A stretch of DNA of 64,000 nucleotides from the NCBI RefSeq assembly GCF_003991565.1, contig NZ_CP032819.1, positions 4,092,001 through 4,156,000 of the forward strand, written 5' to 3'. The translations under genes were made by a program, and so were the position numbers. Positions within the stretch are counted from its first letter, which is position 1. Each line of letters opens with the position of its first letter. The DNA is from Butyricimonas faecalis (lineage in GTDB: Bacteria; Bacteroidota; Bacteroidia; Bacteroidales; Marinifilaceae). Shown here in pieces: positions 8,909-17,120 of the stretch. The notes under the pieces were generated by a model, which worked only from the letters and a program-made list of their open reading frames with translations, searched no databases and was not told the DNA's origin.

Positions 8909-9126
8909 ATATTCCGATGGATTCGAAATTTTGAGAGAGTCTGATAAGATTCCGATTATTATCTTGATGAGTAGAAAAATGGATGTAAATATAGCTATGA
9001 CGGAATAAAGTGTTTGGTTTTATGAAATAATATCATATATTTGTAGGAGTTGAAAAATAAAGTGCAGAAGAGTCTGCATGAAATAGGGTAAGTAAGTTTT
9101 GATCTTTATCTAAAGACTGCTTTAGA
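8909..9126 (+). repeat. leader repeat A, copy 2 (with promoter and two hairpins)
   Basis: Matches 10743-10945. Carries a promoter (9013-9043) and, just downstream in the transcript, a hairpin TGCAGA-AGAG-TCTGCA (9063-9078) and a second hairpin TCTAAAG-ACTG-CTTTAGA (9109-9126). Similarity to the third copy resumes at about 9170-9320 versus 11125-11280. Likely the leader of the peptidase-lipoprotein pair. Confidence 0.75.
9013..9043 (+). promoter_or_regulatory. Bacteroidetes promoter in leader copy 2
   Basis: TTTG at 9013-9016, 19 bases, TATATTTG at 9036-9043: a full match to the Bacteroidetes housekeeping consensus. Transcription would begin near 9050, just before the covarying hairpin, and run to the cysteine peptidase gene at 9457. 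Confidence 0.7.
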
Positions 9127-9456
9127 CATCAGGAACTTAATAATTAACTTTAAAATAATGATAATTATGGATGAACCACCATACTGATGTGTAAAAGAAG
9201 TATACCCTGTGCCTAGAAAACATTGAATACCACTTCTCTTGTTGAGTAATTTCACAAATTAATCAATAATTTATGAAAAACTTATGACTAGCAAGTTTTA
9301 ATTTTAAATTGCCTTTTGTTGAGTGATTGAGTGTATGATTACTTGCTTTATCTTCAGGTTGATCGTTGCGTCTAGGCAAGTGATATGTAATTCTTGATTT
9401 TTCGAAAAAGTAGTGTGAATTTAAGAAAAGTAGCAATCTTTTAATATGAAATTGTT

Positions 9457-10053
9457 ATGAAAAGATTAATTACATTTATATCGTTTTTGATGGTGGTTTA
9501 TACATCCAATTCTCAATCGTTTGGACGTGTAGATTGGTGTAAAGCCTATCAGAAATGGAGTACGTGGTGTGGACATGCTACTGTTGAAATGTTGTCATGT
9601 GGGATGGTTTTGCAAGAGGAATCAGCAACATTTCATGGTATTTTTCATTTAGATGGTCCATTTCATTTGAATTGTTTTGATGCATCATATGATCCTTTTT
9701 TTAAATATTGTGTGATAGATGCAGGAGTAACCCCTTGGGAACTATTAGATATTATTACTTATTATAATGGAGAAAAACATTTTGCAGAAGAACGATTTCA
9801 TGTTGTTGCGACGTTTGATCAAATATTTGGGATTTCAAAAAGTTCTGCAGAGATTAATATGAATATACCCACAGCCCTGTGTATTTTAAGTCTAAAACAT
9901 GTAGTATTATTATTAGGATTTGATCGTGTTCTTTTGAATGGAGAATATGTGATTAAATTAAGAGTGATCAATCCAGCAACGGGAACAATACAATATGCGG
10001 AGCGGAACATTAGGGATATTTCAGATTTATTAGTTATAGCTAAAATTAGTTGA
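9457..10053 (+). CDS. secreted papain-like (C39-like) cysteine peptidase candidate
   Basis: 198 residues with a signal peptide (about 1-20, VVYTSNSQ). The spacing of Q32, C38 (QKWSTWCGHATVEM), H148 (LKHVVLLLGFDRV) and N172 (RVINPATG) fits the papain-fold order of oxyanion glutamine, nucleophile, histidine and asparagine, and resembles C39_2-type peptidases; this is motif reasoning, not a database hit. It is expected in the periplasm or outside the cell. The lipoprotein gene starts 17 bp after its stop, and the long 5' leader carries promoter copy 2. AT-rich codon use differs from the following SusC gene. Neighbouring peptide-type SusCD operons make a role in processing proteins or peptides possible. 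An atypical cysteine-rich secreted protein without activity cannot be excluded. Confidence 0.7.
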   Translation: MKRLITFISFLMVVYTSNSQSFGRVDWCKAYQKWSTWCGHATVEMLSCGMVLQEESATFHGIFHLDGPFHLNCFDASYDPFFKYCVIDAGVTPWELLDIITYYNGEKHFAEERFHVVATFDQIFGISKSSAEINMNIPTALCILSLKHVVLLLGFDRVLLNGEYVIKLRVINPATGTIQYAERNIRDISDLLVIAKIS

Positions 10054-10070
10054 TATTAAATAGTTTAAAT

Positions 10071-10742
10071 ATGAGCAAATATCTAGTTCTAATAGTGTTC
10101 TTGGTATGTGGTTGCATGGATAAGAATAGAAATAGTGATTTGAATAAAGTTAGAGAGAGGATTAATCTTCCTTTGACCGAAGATGTGGATCAAATATTGG
10201 ATGCGTTAGTAGAGAGATACTCGACCGTTTCTCGATCGATGTTGCAACAGGAGCCAGATAAGACGTTGGTGGAGCTTAAAAAGTGTCATATAGAGATATG
10301 TCCTTATTATGAATTTGATGTTCAGGAATTTTACTCTTCTCCATCTCCTGCAAAGATTTTGGAGTGTTTATCACTTCCCCAAGATAAGGTGTGTCTATGG
10401 GGGAAACGGGAGGACGGGACAACTTTTTTGTTGATGACAATAAAAGAAAATGACGTTTGGAAAATGGAATCCATGACGGAGGAGTGGGAGAACGTGGTTT
10501 CTTGGCTTCCCGATAAATTATTGGAAGCAAATACAAAAGAGTATAAAATGTTTACGCTTTATGCCATGAATTATTTCCTTTTTTATCGAGACGGAAGACC
10601 TGTTTATTGTGATTTAACGGGAAAAGAGTATACACCGGATAAAGTTTGTGAGGAGTTTGTTAATGAAGTGAATCGAATGAATCTGTATCAAGAGAAAATC
10701 AAAAAGATGAAGTCGAAAATTGATATTGACTTGAAATTGTGA
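10071..10742 (+). CDS. lipoprotein of unknown function, partner of the cysteine peptidase
   Basis: 223 residues. I use the ATG at 10071 because it gives a short signal with a lipobox (VFLVCGC, lipidation expected at C15); a TTG 21 bases upstream is less likely. The mature part is acidic and helical (INLPLTEDVDQILDALVERY), followed by a stretch rich in Trp (VCLWGKREDG, DVWKMESMTEEWENVVSW) and a charged C-terminal helix. I do not recognise the family. It follows the peptidase by 17 bp, so an inhibitor, chaperone or membrane anchor for that enzyme is a fair guess. The last 33 bases and everything after them are duplicated at 8876, so this gene was once present twice. Confidence 0.75.
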   Translation: MSKYLVLIVFLVCGCMDKNRNSDLNKVRERINLPLTEDVDQILDALVERYSTVSRSMLQQEPDKTLVELKKCHIEICPYYEFDVQEFYSSPSPAKILECLSLPQDKVCLWGKREDGTTFLLMTIKENDVWKMESMTEEWENVVSWLPDKLLEANTKEYKMFTLYAMNYFLFYRDGRPVYCDLTGKEYTPDKVCEEFVNEVNRMNLYQEKIKKMKSKIDIDLKL

Positions 10743-10945
10743 ATATTCCGATGGATTCGAAATTTTGAGAGATTCCGATTATTGTCTTGATGAGTAGAAA
10801 AATAGATGTAAATATAGCTATGATGGAATAAAGTGTTTGATTTTATGAAATAATATCATATATTTGCAGGAGTTGAAAAATAGAATGCGGAAGAGTCCGC
10901 ATGAAAATATTGTGAGTTTGTTCTAATCTTCGTCTAGAAATCGCC
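10743..10945 (+). repeat. leader repeat A, copy 3 (with promoter)
   Basis: Starts inside the end of the lipoprotein gene (similarity from 10710) and matches 8876-9126. Hairpin TGCGGA-AGAG-TCCGCA at 10886-10901 differs from copy 2 (TGCAGA/TCTGCA) by a paired A-to-G and T-to-C change, so base pairing is kept. Copy 2's second hairpin is not kept here; a different structured block (10941-11032) follows. Confidence 0.75.
10836..10866 (+). promoter_or_regulatory. Bacteroidetes promoter in leader copy 3, upstream of the first SusCD operon
   Basis: TTTG at 10836-10839, 19 bases, TATATTTG at 10859-10866. The same arrangement and nearly the same sequence as 9013-9043. It would give a leader of about 550 bases before susC at 11423. 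Confidence 0.7.
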
Positions 10946-11032
10946 AATTTTAAGGTAGTGAGATTAGGCATCGGATTCACGCTGGCTAGCGTGGATCGTT
11001 GTCTATTTACTACCGGGCGTTTGGCGATGCCT
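10941..11032 (+). ncRNA. candidate structured leader RNA with competing helices
   Basis: Nested perfect pairs: TCGCCAA (10941-10947) with TTGGCGA (11021-11027); GGTAGT (10954-10959) with ACTACC (11009-11014); and a 10-bp hairpin GATTCACGCT-GGCT-AGCGTGGATC (10974-10997, one T-G wobble). A rival helix AGGCATCG (10966-10973) with CGATGCCT (11025-11032) shares bases with the outer helix, so both cannot form together. A T-run follows at 11061-11067. Not present in leader copy 2. I recognise no known riboswitch; function is an inference. Confidence 0.45.
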
Positions 11033-11153
11033 TAGATGAGATAGAATGTACGATCCTCGCTTTTTTTGTTGTATAATTTTTGCTTGGGGGATTGGGCAAA
11101 ATTGAAATAGCGATAGTCTATGAATGAGCCGCCACATTAGTTCGATAAAAAAA

Positions 11154-11196
11154 AGGAGTGTATCCCGAGCCTAGAAAACACAGAATACTCACTCCT
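11154..11196 (+). promoter_or_regulatory. leader stem-loop conserved in both leader copies
   Basis: AGGAGTG (11154-11160) pairs with CACTCCT (11190-11196) around a loop holding GCCTAGAAAACA. In the other copy AGAAGT (9196-9201) pairs with ACTTCT (9232-9237) around a loop with the same GCCTAGAAAACA. The third pair is G-C here and A-T there, a compensatory change that supports an RNA structure. Confidence 0.5.
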
Positions 11197-11236
11197 CTTG
11201 TTAATCAATTTTACAAATTAATCAACGATCAAAGTT

Positions 11237-11293
11237 ATGAAAAAAACTTATGGCTGGAAAGTTTTACGCCTAAATTGTCGTTCGAAAGATTGA
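11237..11293 (+). CDS. possible 18-residue leader peptide
   Basis: ATG-initiated reading frame MKKTYGWKVLRLNCRSKD followed by TGA, inside the susC leader. In the other leader copy the corresponding frame is closed after four codons (MKNL, TGA), so coding function is not conserved between copies. Listed because it could act in translation-coupled control; it may equally be chance. Confidence 0.2.
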   Translation: MKKTYGWKVLRLNCRSKD

Positions 11294-11342
11294 CGGCGAA
11301 CAAGATTCGAGAGAATACATGTAACTGTAACATAATGAAAAA

Positions 11343-11395
11343 CCGGGTGTTGCGCTAACAACTCCCGGCTCGTCCTAGATGTTGGAAGCATCTAG
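11343..11395 (+). promoter_or_regulatory. two tandem hairpins just upstream of susC
   Basis: First hairpin: CCGGGTGTTG (11343-11352) with CAACTCCCGG (11359-11368), one mismatch. Second: CTAGATG (11375-11381) with CATCTAG (11389-11395), perfect. The susC start follows 27 bases later. The layout matches the two hairpins before the second susC (20592-20638), though the sequences differ. Confidence 0.5.
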
Positions 11396-11422
11396 TAAGG
11401 TTTAATTTTAAAACACAAATTT

Positions 11423-14400
11423 ATGAAAAAAAGCAAGAAGTATTTTGTTTTTTGGGAGCGTTGTATCCGGGAAAAAGCAAAAATGCCGTGGAGGCACGTT
11501 TGCCTTACGTGTGTGATTTTGCTGATGTTGCCCTTTGTTGGCAAAGCCCAACAACAAAAGGTGACCGTTCGGGTGAATAAGGCGGACGTGCAGGAGGTTT
11601 TTCGACAGATTAAGGAGCAGACAGGTCTGAATTTTGTTTACGACAAGGAGCAGATGACTGCGTTCCCTCCCGTGACGCTGACGATGGAAGGGGGAACGGT
11701 GGATGCTGTTTTAAAGCGAGTGTTTGCGGGAAGCCTGTTTGAGTACACTTACGAGGGTTCCTCGGTTGTGGTAAGAAAACGGGTAACTGTTGCCCCAAAA
11801 ACAGATGGTGTGGTTATTCGGGGTGTCGTGTCGGATCAAGACGGTAACACCCTTCCGGGTGTATCTGTTGTGTTGAAAGGGGCCACGTTAGGTACGGCTT
11901 CGGATGCTGACGGAAAATTTGCGCTAGCCTTGCCCTCGCTGGATGGTGTGGTACTGACCTTCACGTGTATCGGGATGAAGACACGGGAGATTGCGGTAAA
12001 GGATGCAAGGGCATTGAATGTCACCTTGGAGGAAGATTCCGAGACGATTCAAGAAGTGGTGGTGACCGGAATTTATACTCGTAATAAGGAAAGTTTTACC
12101 GGATCGTTTGCTACCTATTCGAAGGAAGATTTGAAAATGATCGGAAGTCAGAATGTTATCCAGAGTTTGAAAAGTTTGGATCCTTCCATGTTGGTGTTGG
12201 AGAGTAAGCAATGGGGATCGGATCCGAACCGGATGCCGGACATTGAAATCCGGGGAAAGACGAGTGTGGTAGGCTTGAAGACGGAATTTGATAACGACCC
12301 GAATCAGCCTTTGTTTATCTTGGACGGTATTGAAACGACACTGGAAACGATTGTTAATTTGAACATGGACCGGGTGGCTAGCGTGACGATATTGAAAGAT
12401 GCTGCTTCCACTGCTATTTACGGCTCCAAAGCAGCCAATGGGGTGATTGTAGTCGAAACGGTCCAGCCCGAAGCGGGAAAGTTACGCCTTTCTTATAGCG
12501 GTAATTACGGGATTCAATTTGCAGATCTTTCTGCCTATAATTTGATGAATGCTTCCGAGAAGTTGGAGTTTGAACGCCTGACCGGGCTTTACGAGGATTT
12601 GGAGAGTTACTCGAATGTAGTTAATATTGAAAGATATAACCGGCGGCTGGCAGAGGTAAAGCGGGGTGTCGATACTTACTGGATGAATGAACCGCTCCGT
12701 ACGGTATTCAAGCATAGTCACAACGTTTATATTGACGGTGGCGACGATGCCATGCGTTATGGGTTGGGATTCGGTTACAATAATTCTGATGGTGTGATGC
12801 AAGGGTCTGACAGGAATATCATCAGTGCCAACGTTGATTTAACTTATCGGCGAGATAAATTATTGTTTGCCAATAAATTTAGTATGGATGTGACTCATAC
12901 GGAGCGGGAACCCGTGGCTTTTTCCGAATTTTCAAAAGCTAACCCGTATTATCGGAAAAAATTGGAGAACGGCTATGTCCCCATGTGGTTGGAGGATACC
13001 GGGACGGAACAAAATACGGGAACGTTAAAAAATCCGTTGTATGCGTGGGGAATAAAAAATACGAATATCGGTAATTCGATCGCCTTGCGTGATAACTTCT
13101 CGATCGAGTGGAGGATGTATCCTTTTTTAAGGGTGAAGGCAAGGGTCGGGCTAACCAAGAACGTGAGCCGGGATGAGCAGTTTAAATCCCCCAAACATCC
13201 TGATTTTCTGGAAACGGAAAAGTTGAAACAGGGGTCATTTTCGGCTTCGACCACGGAGGCATTCTCGTATAACGGGGATTTGAATATTGCTTTCGGTAAG
13301 TTATTCGTGGAAAAACATCAAGTGAATGTGGTGGGAGGATGGTCTTTTAGCGAGAATAAAAGTAAGCGGGACGGTTACAGTGTTGTCGGTTTCAACGATG
13401 ACCTGCATATGAATCCGGCTTTTTCCACGGGTTTTAAAGATGGACAGAAGCCTAATTATTCCTTGGAGCGCAGTCGTGCAACCAGTTTCTTCATGAATGT
13501 CAACTATTCTTTTATGAATCGCTACCTGATGGATTTCAACATGCGTTCGGACGGTACGTCTAAATTCGGGGCAAATAAACGATTCTCGACCACTTGGTCC
13601 GTGGGGTTGGCTTGGAATCTTCATAACGAGGAATTTATGAAGTCTTTGGGGCTTTTTTCGAATTTCAAAATCAGGGCATCCGTGGGGAATCCCGGGAATC
13701 AGAATTTTGACGCTTACCAGGCGATGAAAATTTACAAGTATAATGTGGAGCTGCAAAATATGTTCGGCTCCAGTGCGATTATAGACCAGTTCGGTAACAA
13801 GGATTTGGATTGGCAACGAACGTTGGATAAGAATATCGGGGTGGATATATCCATGTGGCGGAATCGGATCCGGGTGACATTGGATTATTATTACAAGGAT
13901 ACCGATCCTCTTTTGATCAGTGTTCCGATGCCTCCGTCCGTGGGCGTGGGTTCCATTAATGCAAATGCCGGGCGGCAGCTTTCCTGGGGATGGAACGGGA
14001 GTATTTTCGGAACAGTGATCCAGAAAAAGAATCTGAGTTGGTCGCTGAATGCGAATTTTAGAACGTCCAAGTCCGAGTATCGGGATATTGGTGATAAATT
14101 GAACGAGTTTAATGAATTGGGAAGTGCACAGAATTTAGTTCGTTACTATGAAGGGGCCAGTCCTGATGATATGTGGGCTGTGCCTTCGTTGGGAATTGAT
14201 CCGGCAACCGGGGCGGAAATGTTCAGAAAAAAAGATGGATCCCAAACCTTTATCTATTCGACAGCCGACGAGGTAGTTGTGGGGTGTTCCCGTCCTGACG
14301 TGGAGGGAGTTATTGGCTCTTCTTTCTATTACAAAGGTTTTTCTGCTTCGGTAAATTTCCGGTATCGTTTAGGAGGAGAGGTGATGGCTTCGGCATTGTA

Positions 14401-14752
14401 CTCGAAAGTGGAAAATCTATCGAAAGAGCAGATTTATTATAACCAGGATAAGCGGGCGTTGTATGATCGTTGGCAAAAACCGGGAGATAAGGCAAAGTTC
14501 AAGTCGATAAAGGATAATTCCGCTACACCGATGTCTTCCCGTTTCGTGAGGACGGAAAACACGTTTTCCGGTGAATCCATCTACATTGGATACGAATATT
14601 CCGGTGCGTGGATAAAGAAAATCGGGGCAGAAGGAGTTACTTTCAGGGCATATATGAATGATATTTTCCGGGTGTCTTCTTTCAAGGAAGAACGGGGAAC
14701 GGATTATCCTTTTGCCCGTACGGTTTCATTTTCATTGAGTTTACGATTCTAA
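11423..14752 (+). CDS. SusC/RagA-family TonB-dependent outer-membrane transporter
   Basis: Full-length transporter of 1109 residues. A basic leader and hydrophobic signal (VCLTCVILLMLPFVGKAQ) are followed by an STN domain (about 45-118), a carboxypeptidase-like sandwich (about 128-205, VSDQDGNTLPGVSVVLKGA), the link EVVVTGIYTRN, a TonB plug (FILDGIETTLETI, ILKDAASTAIYGSKAANG) and a barrel closing with FARTVSFSLSLRF, ending in phenylalanine as outer-membrane barrels do. It starts an operon with SusD, DUF4843 and PKD-like genes, with 11-21 bp gaps. The STN domain implies control by a FecR/sigma pair; the nearest is at 18734-20588, not directly upstream. RagAB homologues import oligopeptides, but the substrate here is not shown. 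Confidence 0.95.
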   Translation: MKKSKKYFVFWERCIREKAKMPWRHVCLTCVILLMLPFVGKAQQQKVTVRVNKADVQEVFRQIKEQTGLNFVYDKEQMTAFPPVTLTMEGGTVDAVLKRVFAGSLFEYTYEGSSVVVRKRVTVAPKTDGVVIRGVVSDQDGNTLPGVSVVLKGATLGTASDADGKFALALPSLDGVVLTFTCIGMKTREIAVKDARALNVTLEEDSETIQEVVVTGIYTRNKESFTGSFATYSKEDLKMIGSQNVIQSLKSLDPSMLVLESKQWGSDPNRMPDIEIRGKTSVVGLKTEFDNDPNQPLFILDGIETTLETIVNLNMDRVASVTILKDAASTAIYGSKAANGVIVVETVQPEAGKLRLSYSGNYGIQFADLSAYNLMNASEKLEFERLTGLYEDLESYSNVVNIERYNRRLAEVKRGVDTYWMNEPLRTVFKHSHNVYIDGGDDAMRYGLGFGYNNSDGVMQGSDRNIISANVDLTYRRDKLLFANKFSMDVTHTEREPVAFSEFSKANPYYRKKLENGYVPMWLEDTGTEQNTGTLKNPLYAWGIKNTNIGNSIALRDNFSIEWRMYPFLRVKARVGLTKNVSRDEQFKSPKHPDFLETEKLKQGSFSASTTEAFSYNGDLNIAFGKLFVEKHQVNVVGGWSFSENKSKRDGYSVVGFNDDLHMNPAFSTGFKDGQKPNYSLERSRATSFFMNVNYSFMNRYLMDFNMRSDGTSKFGANKRFSTTWSVGLAWNLHNEEFMKSLGLFSNFKIRASVGNPGNQNFDAYQAMKIYKYNVELQNMFGSSAIIDQFGNKDLDWQRTLDKNIGVDISMWRNRIRVTLDYYYKDTDPLLISVPMPPSVGVGSINANAGRQLSWGWNGSIFGTVIQKKNLSWSLNANFRTSKSEYRDIGDKLNEFNELGSAQNLVRYYEGASPDDMWAVPSLGIDPATGAEMFRKKDGSQTFIYSTADEVVVGCSRPDVEGVIGSSFYYKGFSASVNFRYRLGGEVMASALYSKVENLSKEQIYYNQDKRALYDRWQKPGDKAKFKSIKDNSATPMSSRFVRTENTFSGESIYIGYEYSGAWIKKIGAEGVTFRAYMNDIFRVSSFKEERGTDYPFARTVSFSLSLRF

Positions 14753-14763
14753 AAGACGAAATT

Positions 14764-16266
14764 ATGAAATTTGCGAGTAAATTATTTAATAAGTTGAAAT
14801 ACATCACGATGATCGTGCTGGTTTCTACCGTGGTGTCTTGTGATAGTTGGTTGGATTTGGGATCGGAGGACCGGATTATGGAAAATACGCTTTTCTCTTC
14901 TCAAACCGGATTTATGACCGCGTTGAATGGGGTGTATATTGAATTGCTGAATGCCAACTTGTATGGAGGCACGTTGTCTTACAAGACGTTTGATGTTCTT
15001 GCGCAATACTATGATTGTGATAAAGATGAGCAGGCGTGGCAAAGGTTATCTACTTTTGACCCAACAACTAAAAAAGGACAAGTGTCCGGGTTGTGGTCGA
15101 AGGTGTATACGTTGCTTGTCAACGTGAACACGATTATAGAGGCGTGTGACGAGAGAAAAGATGTGCTGAATAGTGAATATTATCATGTCATCAAAGGGGA
15201 AGCTTTGGCGTTGCGGGGATTGTTGCATTTTGAGGTATTCAAGGTGTTTGGACCGATCTATTCCGTTGATCCGGAAACGGAGTGTATTCCTTATTCGGAA
15301 TCTTCTGATTTGAGAGTACGACCTTTACTGAAAGCATCGGAAGTGGCGAGATTGATTATGGATGATTTCAAGGCGGCAGAGGAGTTGTTGAAGGATTATG
15401 ATCCGGTAATTAAAAAAGGAGCGCTTTGGGGGGATGAAGGTCCGGGATTACCCAATGATATGGTGTATCGTTCCCTGCGCTTGAATTATTACGCGGTAAA
15501 GGCGTATATTGCCCGGCTGGCGTTGTACACGGGAGATAAGGAAACAGCGTTGACGTATGCCCGACAAGTGATCAAAGAAACGCAGGAGGATAATAGCTGG
15601 TTTCCTTTTGTGACCCGTGCGGCGGCTACGACTCTTTCGAAATGGGACCGGGTGTATAAAACGGAAATCTTGTTCGGGTTGTATAATTTGAAGCGGTCAG
15701 ACGTGTATGAATCCACTTTTTCCAACAAATTGGGAGAGAAGGTGATTCTACGCCCGACGGATGCTAATATCGAGAGTTTGTACGAGGAGGACACGCGGGT
15801 GAATGATTGGCGTTACACGGAACAATGGATGACGTTGAAAGACCCGGACGGGAATGAAAAGAAACATTTCGTGAAGTATATGACCGTGGATGATACAGAA
15901 GGGCCTGATGACAATAAAGTTAGCCAAGGGTACACGTATCTCATGCCTGTCATGCGGATTTCCGAGATGCATCTGATCGTGGCGGAATGTTCCAATGATG
16001 AGGAGGAAGCGTTTGACCATCTGAATCGATTACGGGCGGCACGGGGAGTTGCCAAGGCGAACCAAGCACTTGGGTTGATGAATCTGGTAGAGGCCGAATT
16101 CCGGAGGGAGTTTATTGGAGAGGGACAATTGTTCTGGTTTTACAAACGGCAGAATAGGACGCAAATACCTTCAAGTAAAGACTTCAATAACATGATCGAG
16201 ATGGAGCAAAGTTTTTATTTGTTTGATTTGCCTCAAGGCGAGAAAGATAAACGGAGTATGGAATGA
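14764..16266 (+). CDS. SusD/RagB-family nutrient-binding lipoprotein
   Basis: Surface lipoprotein of 500 residues that forms the lid over its SusC barrel. The lipobox is VVSC with lipidation at C26 (STVVSCDSWLDL). The N-terminal SusD-like region carries ALRGLLHFEVFKVFGPIY, a typical TPR-type segment of the family. The C-terminal part has MRISEMHLIVAEC and AEFRREFIGEGQLFWFYKRQ, both standard SusD/RagB signatures. It follows susC by 11 bp. Length is normal. Nothing in the sequence names the ligand. Confidence 0.94.
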   Translation: MKFASKLFNKLKYITMIVLVSTVVSCDSWLDLGSEDRIMENTLFSSQTGFMTALNGVYIELLNANLYGGTLSYKTFDVLAQYYDCDKDEQAWQRLSTFDPTTKKGQVSGLWSKVYTLLVNVNTIIEACDERKDVLNSEYYHVIKGEALALRGLLHFEVFKVFGPIYSVDPETECIPYSESSDLRVRPLLKASEVARLIMDDFKAAEELLKDYDPVIKKGALWGDEGPGLPNDMVYRSLRLNYYAVKAYIARLALYTGDKETALTYARQVIKETQEDNSWFPFVTRAAATTLSKWDRVYKTEILFGLYNLKRSDVYESTFSNKLGEKVILRPTDANIESLYEEDTRVNDWRYTEQWMTLKDPDGNEKKHFVKYMTVDDTEGPDDNKVSQGYTYLMPVMRISEMHLIVAECSNDEEEAFDHLNRLRAARGVAKANQALGLMNLVEAEFRREFIGEGQLFWFYKRQNRTQIPSSKDFNNMIEMEQSFYLFDLPQGEKDKRSME

Positions 16267-16286
16267 TGAATTAAACGGATGAGATT

Positions 16287-17099
16287 ATGAAACAAAGATA
16301 TATAGCAATATTTGTTATGGGTCTGGCAATGTGGTTGTGCGCTTGTGAGACAGAGATGATGGGCTACGAAGGGGAGAGCGGTATTTATTTTATGATGCAG
16401 AAGGCTCCGGCTTCCGGGTATGGCGATTTGGAGCAGTATGAATACGTGGATACCACGTTGATTCCTTTTGCGATGTTCACGGCCAAGGATACCGTGTTAC
16501 CAATCCGGGTGAGGATTATCGGGGATGTGGCAGATCACGACCGTTATTTCACCATTCGGGTGGTAGATACTCTCACGACGGCAAAGGTGGGAGAAGATTA
16601 CGAACCGTTTGAGAATAGCCAAGTGGTAGAAGCCGGGGAGAGACAGACGGAAATCCCTTGCCGGATCGTGTGGACTGAAAAATTAATGCAAAATCCTGAT
16701 ACAGTGATTTATTTGACGGTACGACTGGAGGAGAGTGCGGACTTTAAGTTACCGTTGAAGAGATGGATTCCTTTCGGAAGCATATACGGTTCAAAAGATA
16801 AAGTAGTTAACCCTATTGTTCACGTGATCGGGATAAATGACCAAGTGGTTGTTCCCAAGCAATGGACCGTGAATTATTGGGGAGCTTTTTCTCCCACGAA
16901 GTTTAAGCTGGTATGCGAAGTACTTGGTTTATCGATGCAGGATTTTGAAGATAACAAGGTTATGACCTCGAATAGGGCGAAAGCGTTAGCCCAGAATTTT
17001 GATCGGTATCTGAAAGAGGAAAAGGCGGCAGGGCGTACGGTGATGGATAAGGATGCTGCTGGTAACGAGTTTGAGATGACGATGGGGCCTCTGATATGA
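16287..17099 (+). CDS. DUF4843-type lipoprotein
   Basis: 270 residues with lipobox WLCAC (C20). The N-terminal motif GESGIYFMM and the alternating strands that follow (RVRIIGDVADHDRYFTIRVV) match DUF4843-type proteins that accompany RagAB-class SusCD pairs. Probably a surface-exposed accessory lipoprotein of the transporter. It lies 20 bp after SusD and 21 bp before the PKD-like gene. Function in the family is not established. Confidence 0.8.
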   Translation: MKQRYIAIFVMGLAMWLCACETEMMGYEGESGIYFMMQKAPASGYGDLEQYEYVDTTLIPFAMFTAKDTVLPIRVRIIGDVADHDRYFTIRVVDTLTTAKVGEDYEPFENSQVVEAGERQTEIPCRIVWTEKLMQNPDTVIYLTVRLEESADFKLPLKRWIPFGSIYGSKDKVVNPIVHVIGINDQVVVPKQWTVNYWGAFSPTKFKLVCEVLGLSMQDFEDNKVMTSNRAKALAQNFDRYLKEEKAAGRTVMDKDAAGNEFEMTMGPLI

Positions 17100-17120
17100 T
17101 TTATTTTTAAATGAAATGTT

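Noticed and set aside
11061..11067. Simple terminator of the lipoprotein gene
   Set aside because: The T-run lies more than 300 bases past the stop and behind an internal promoter, so a leader attenuator is as likely; left as part of the structured leader.
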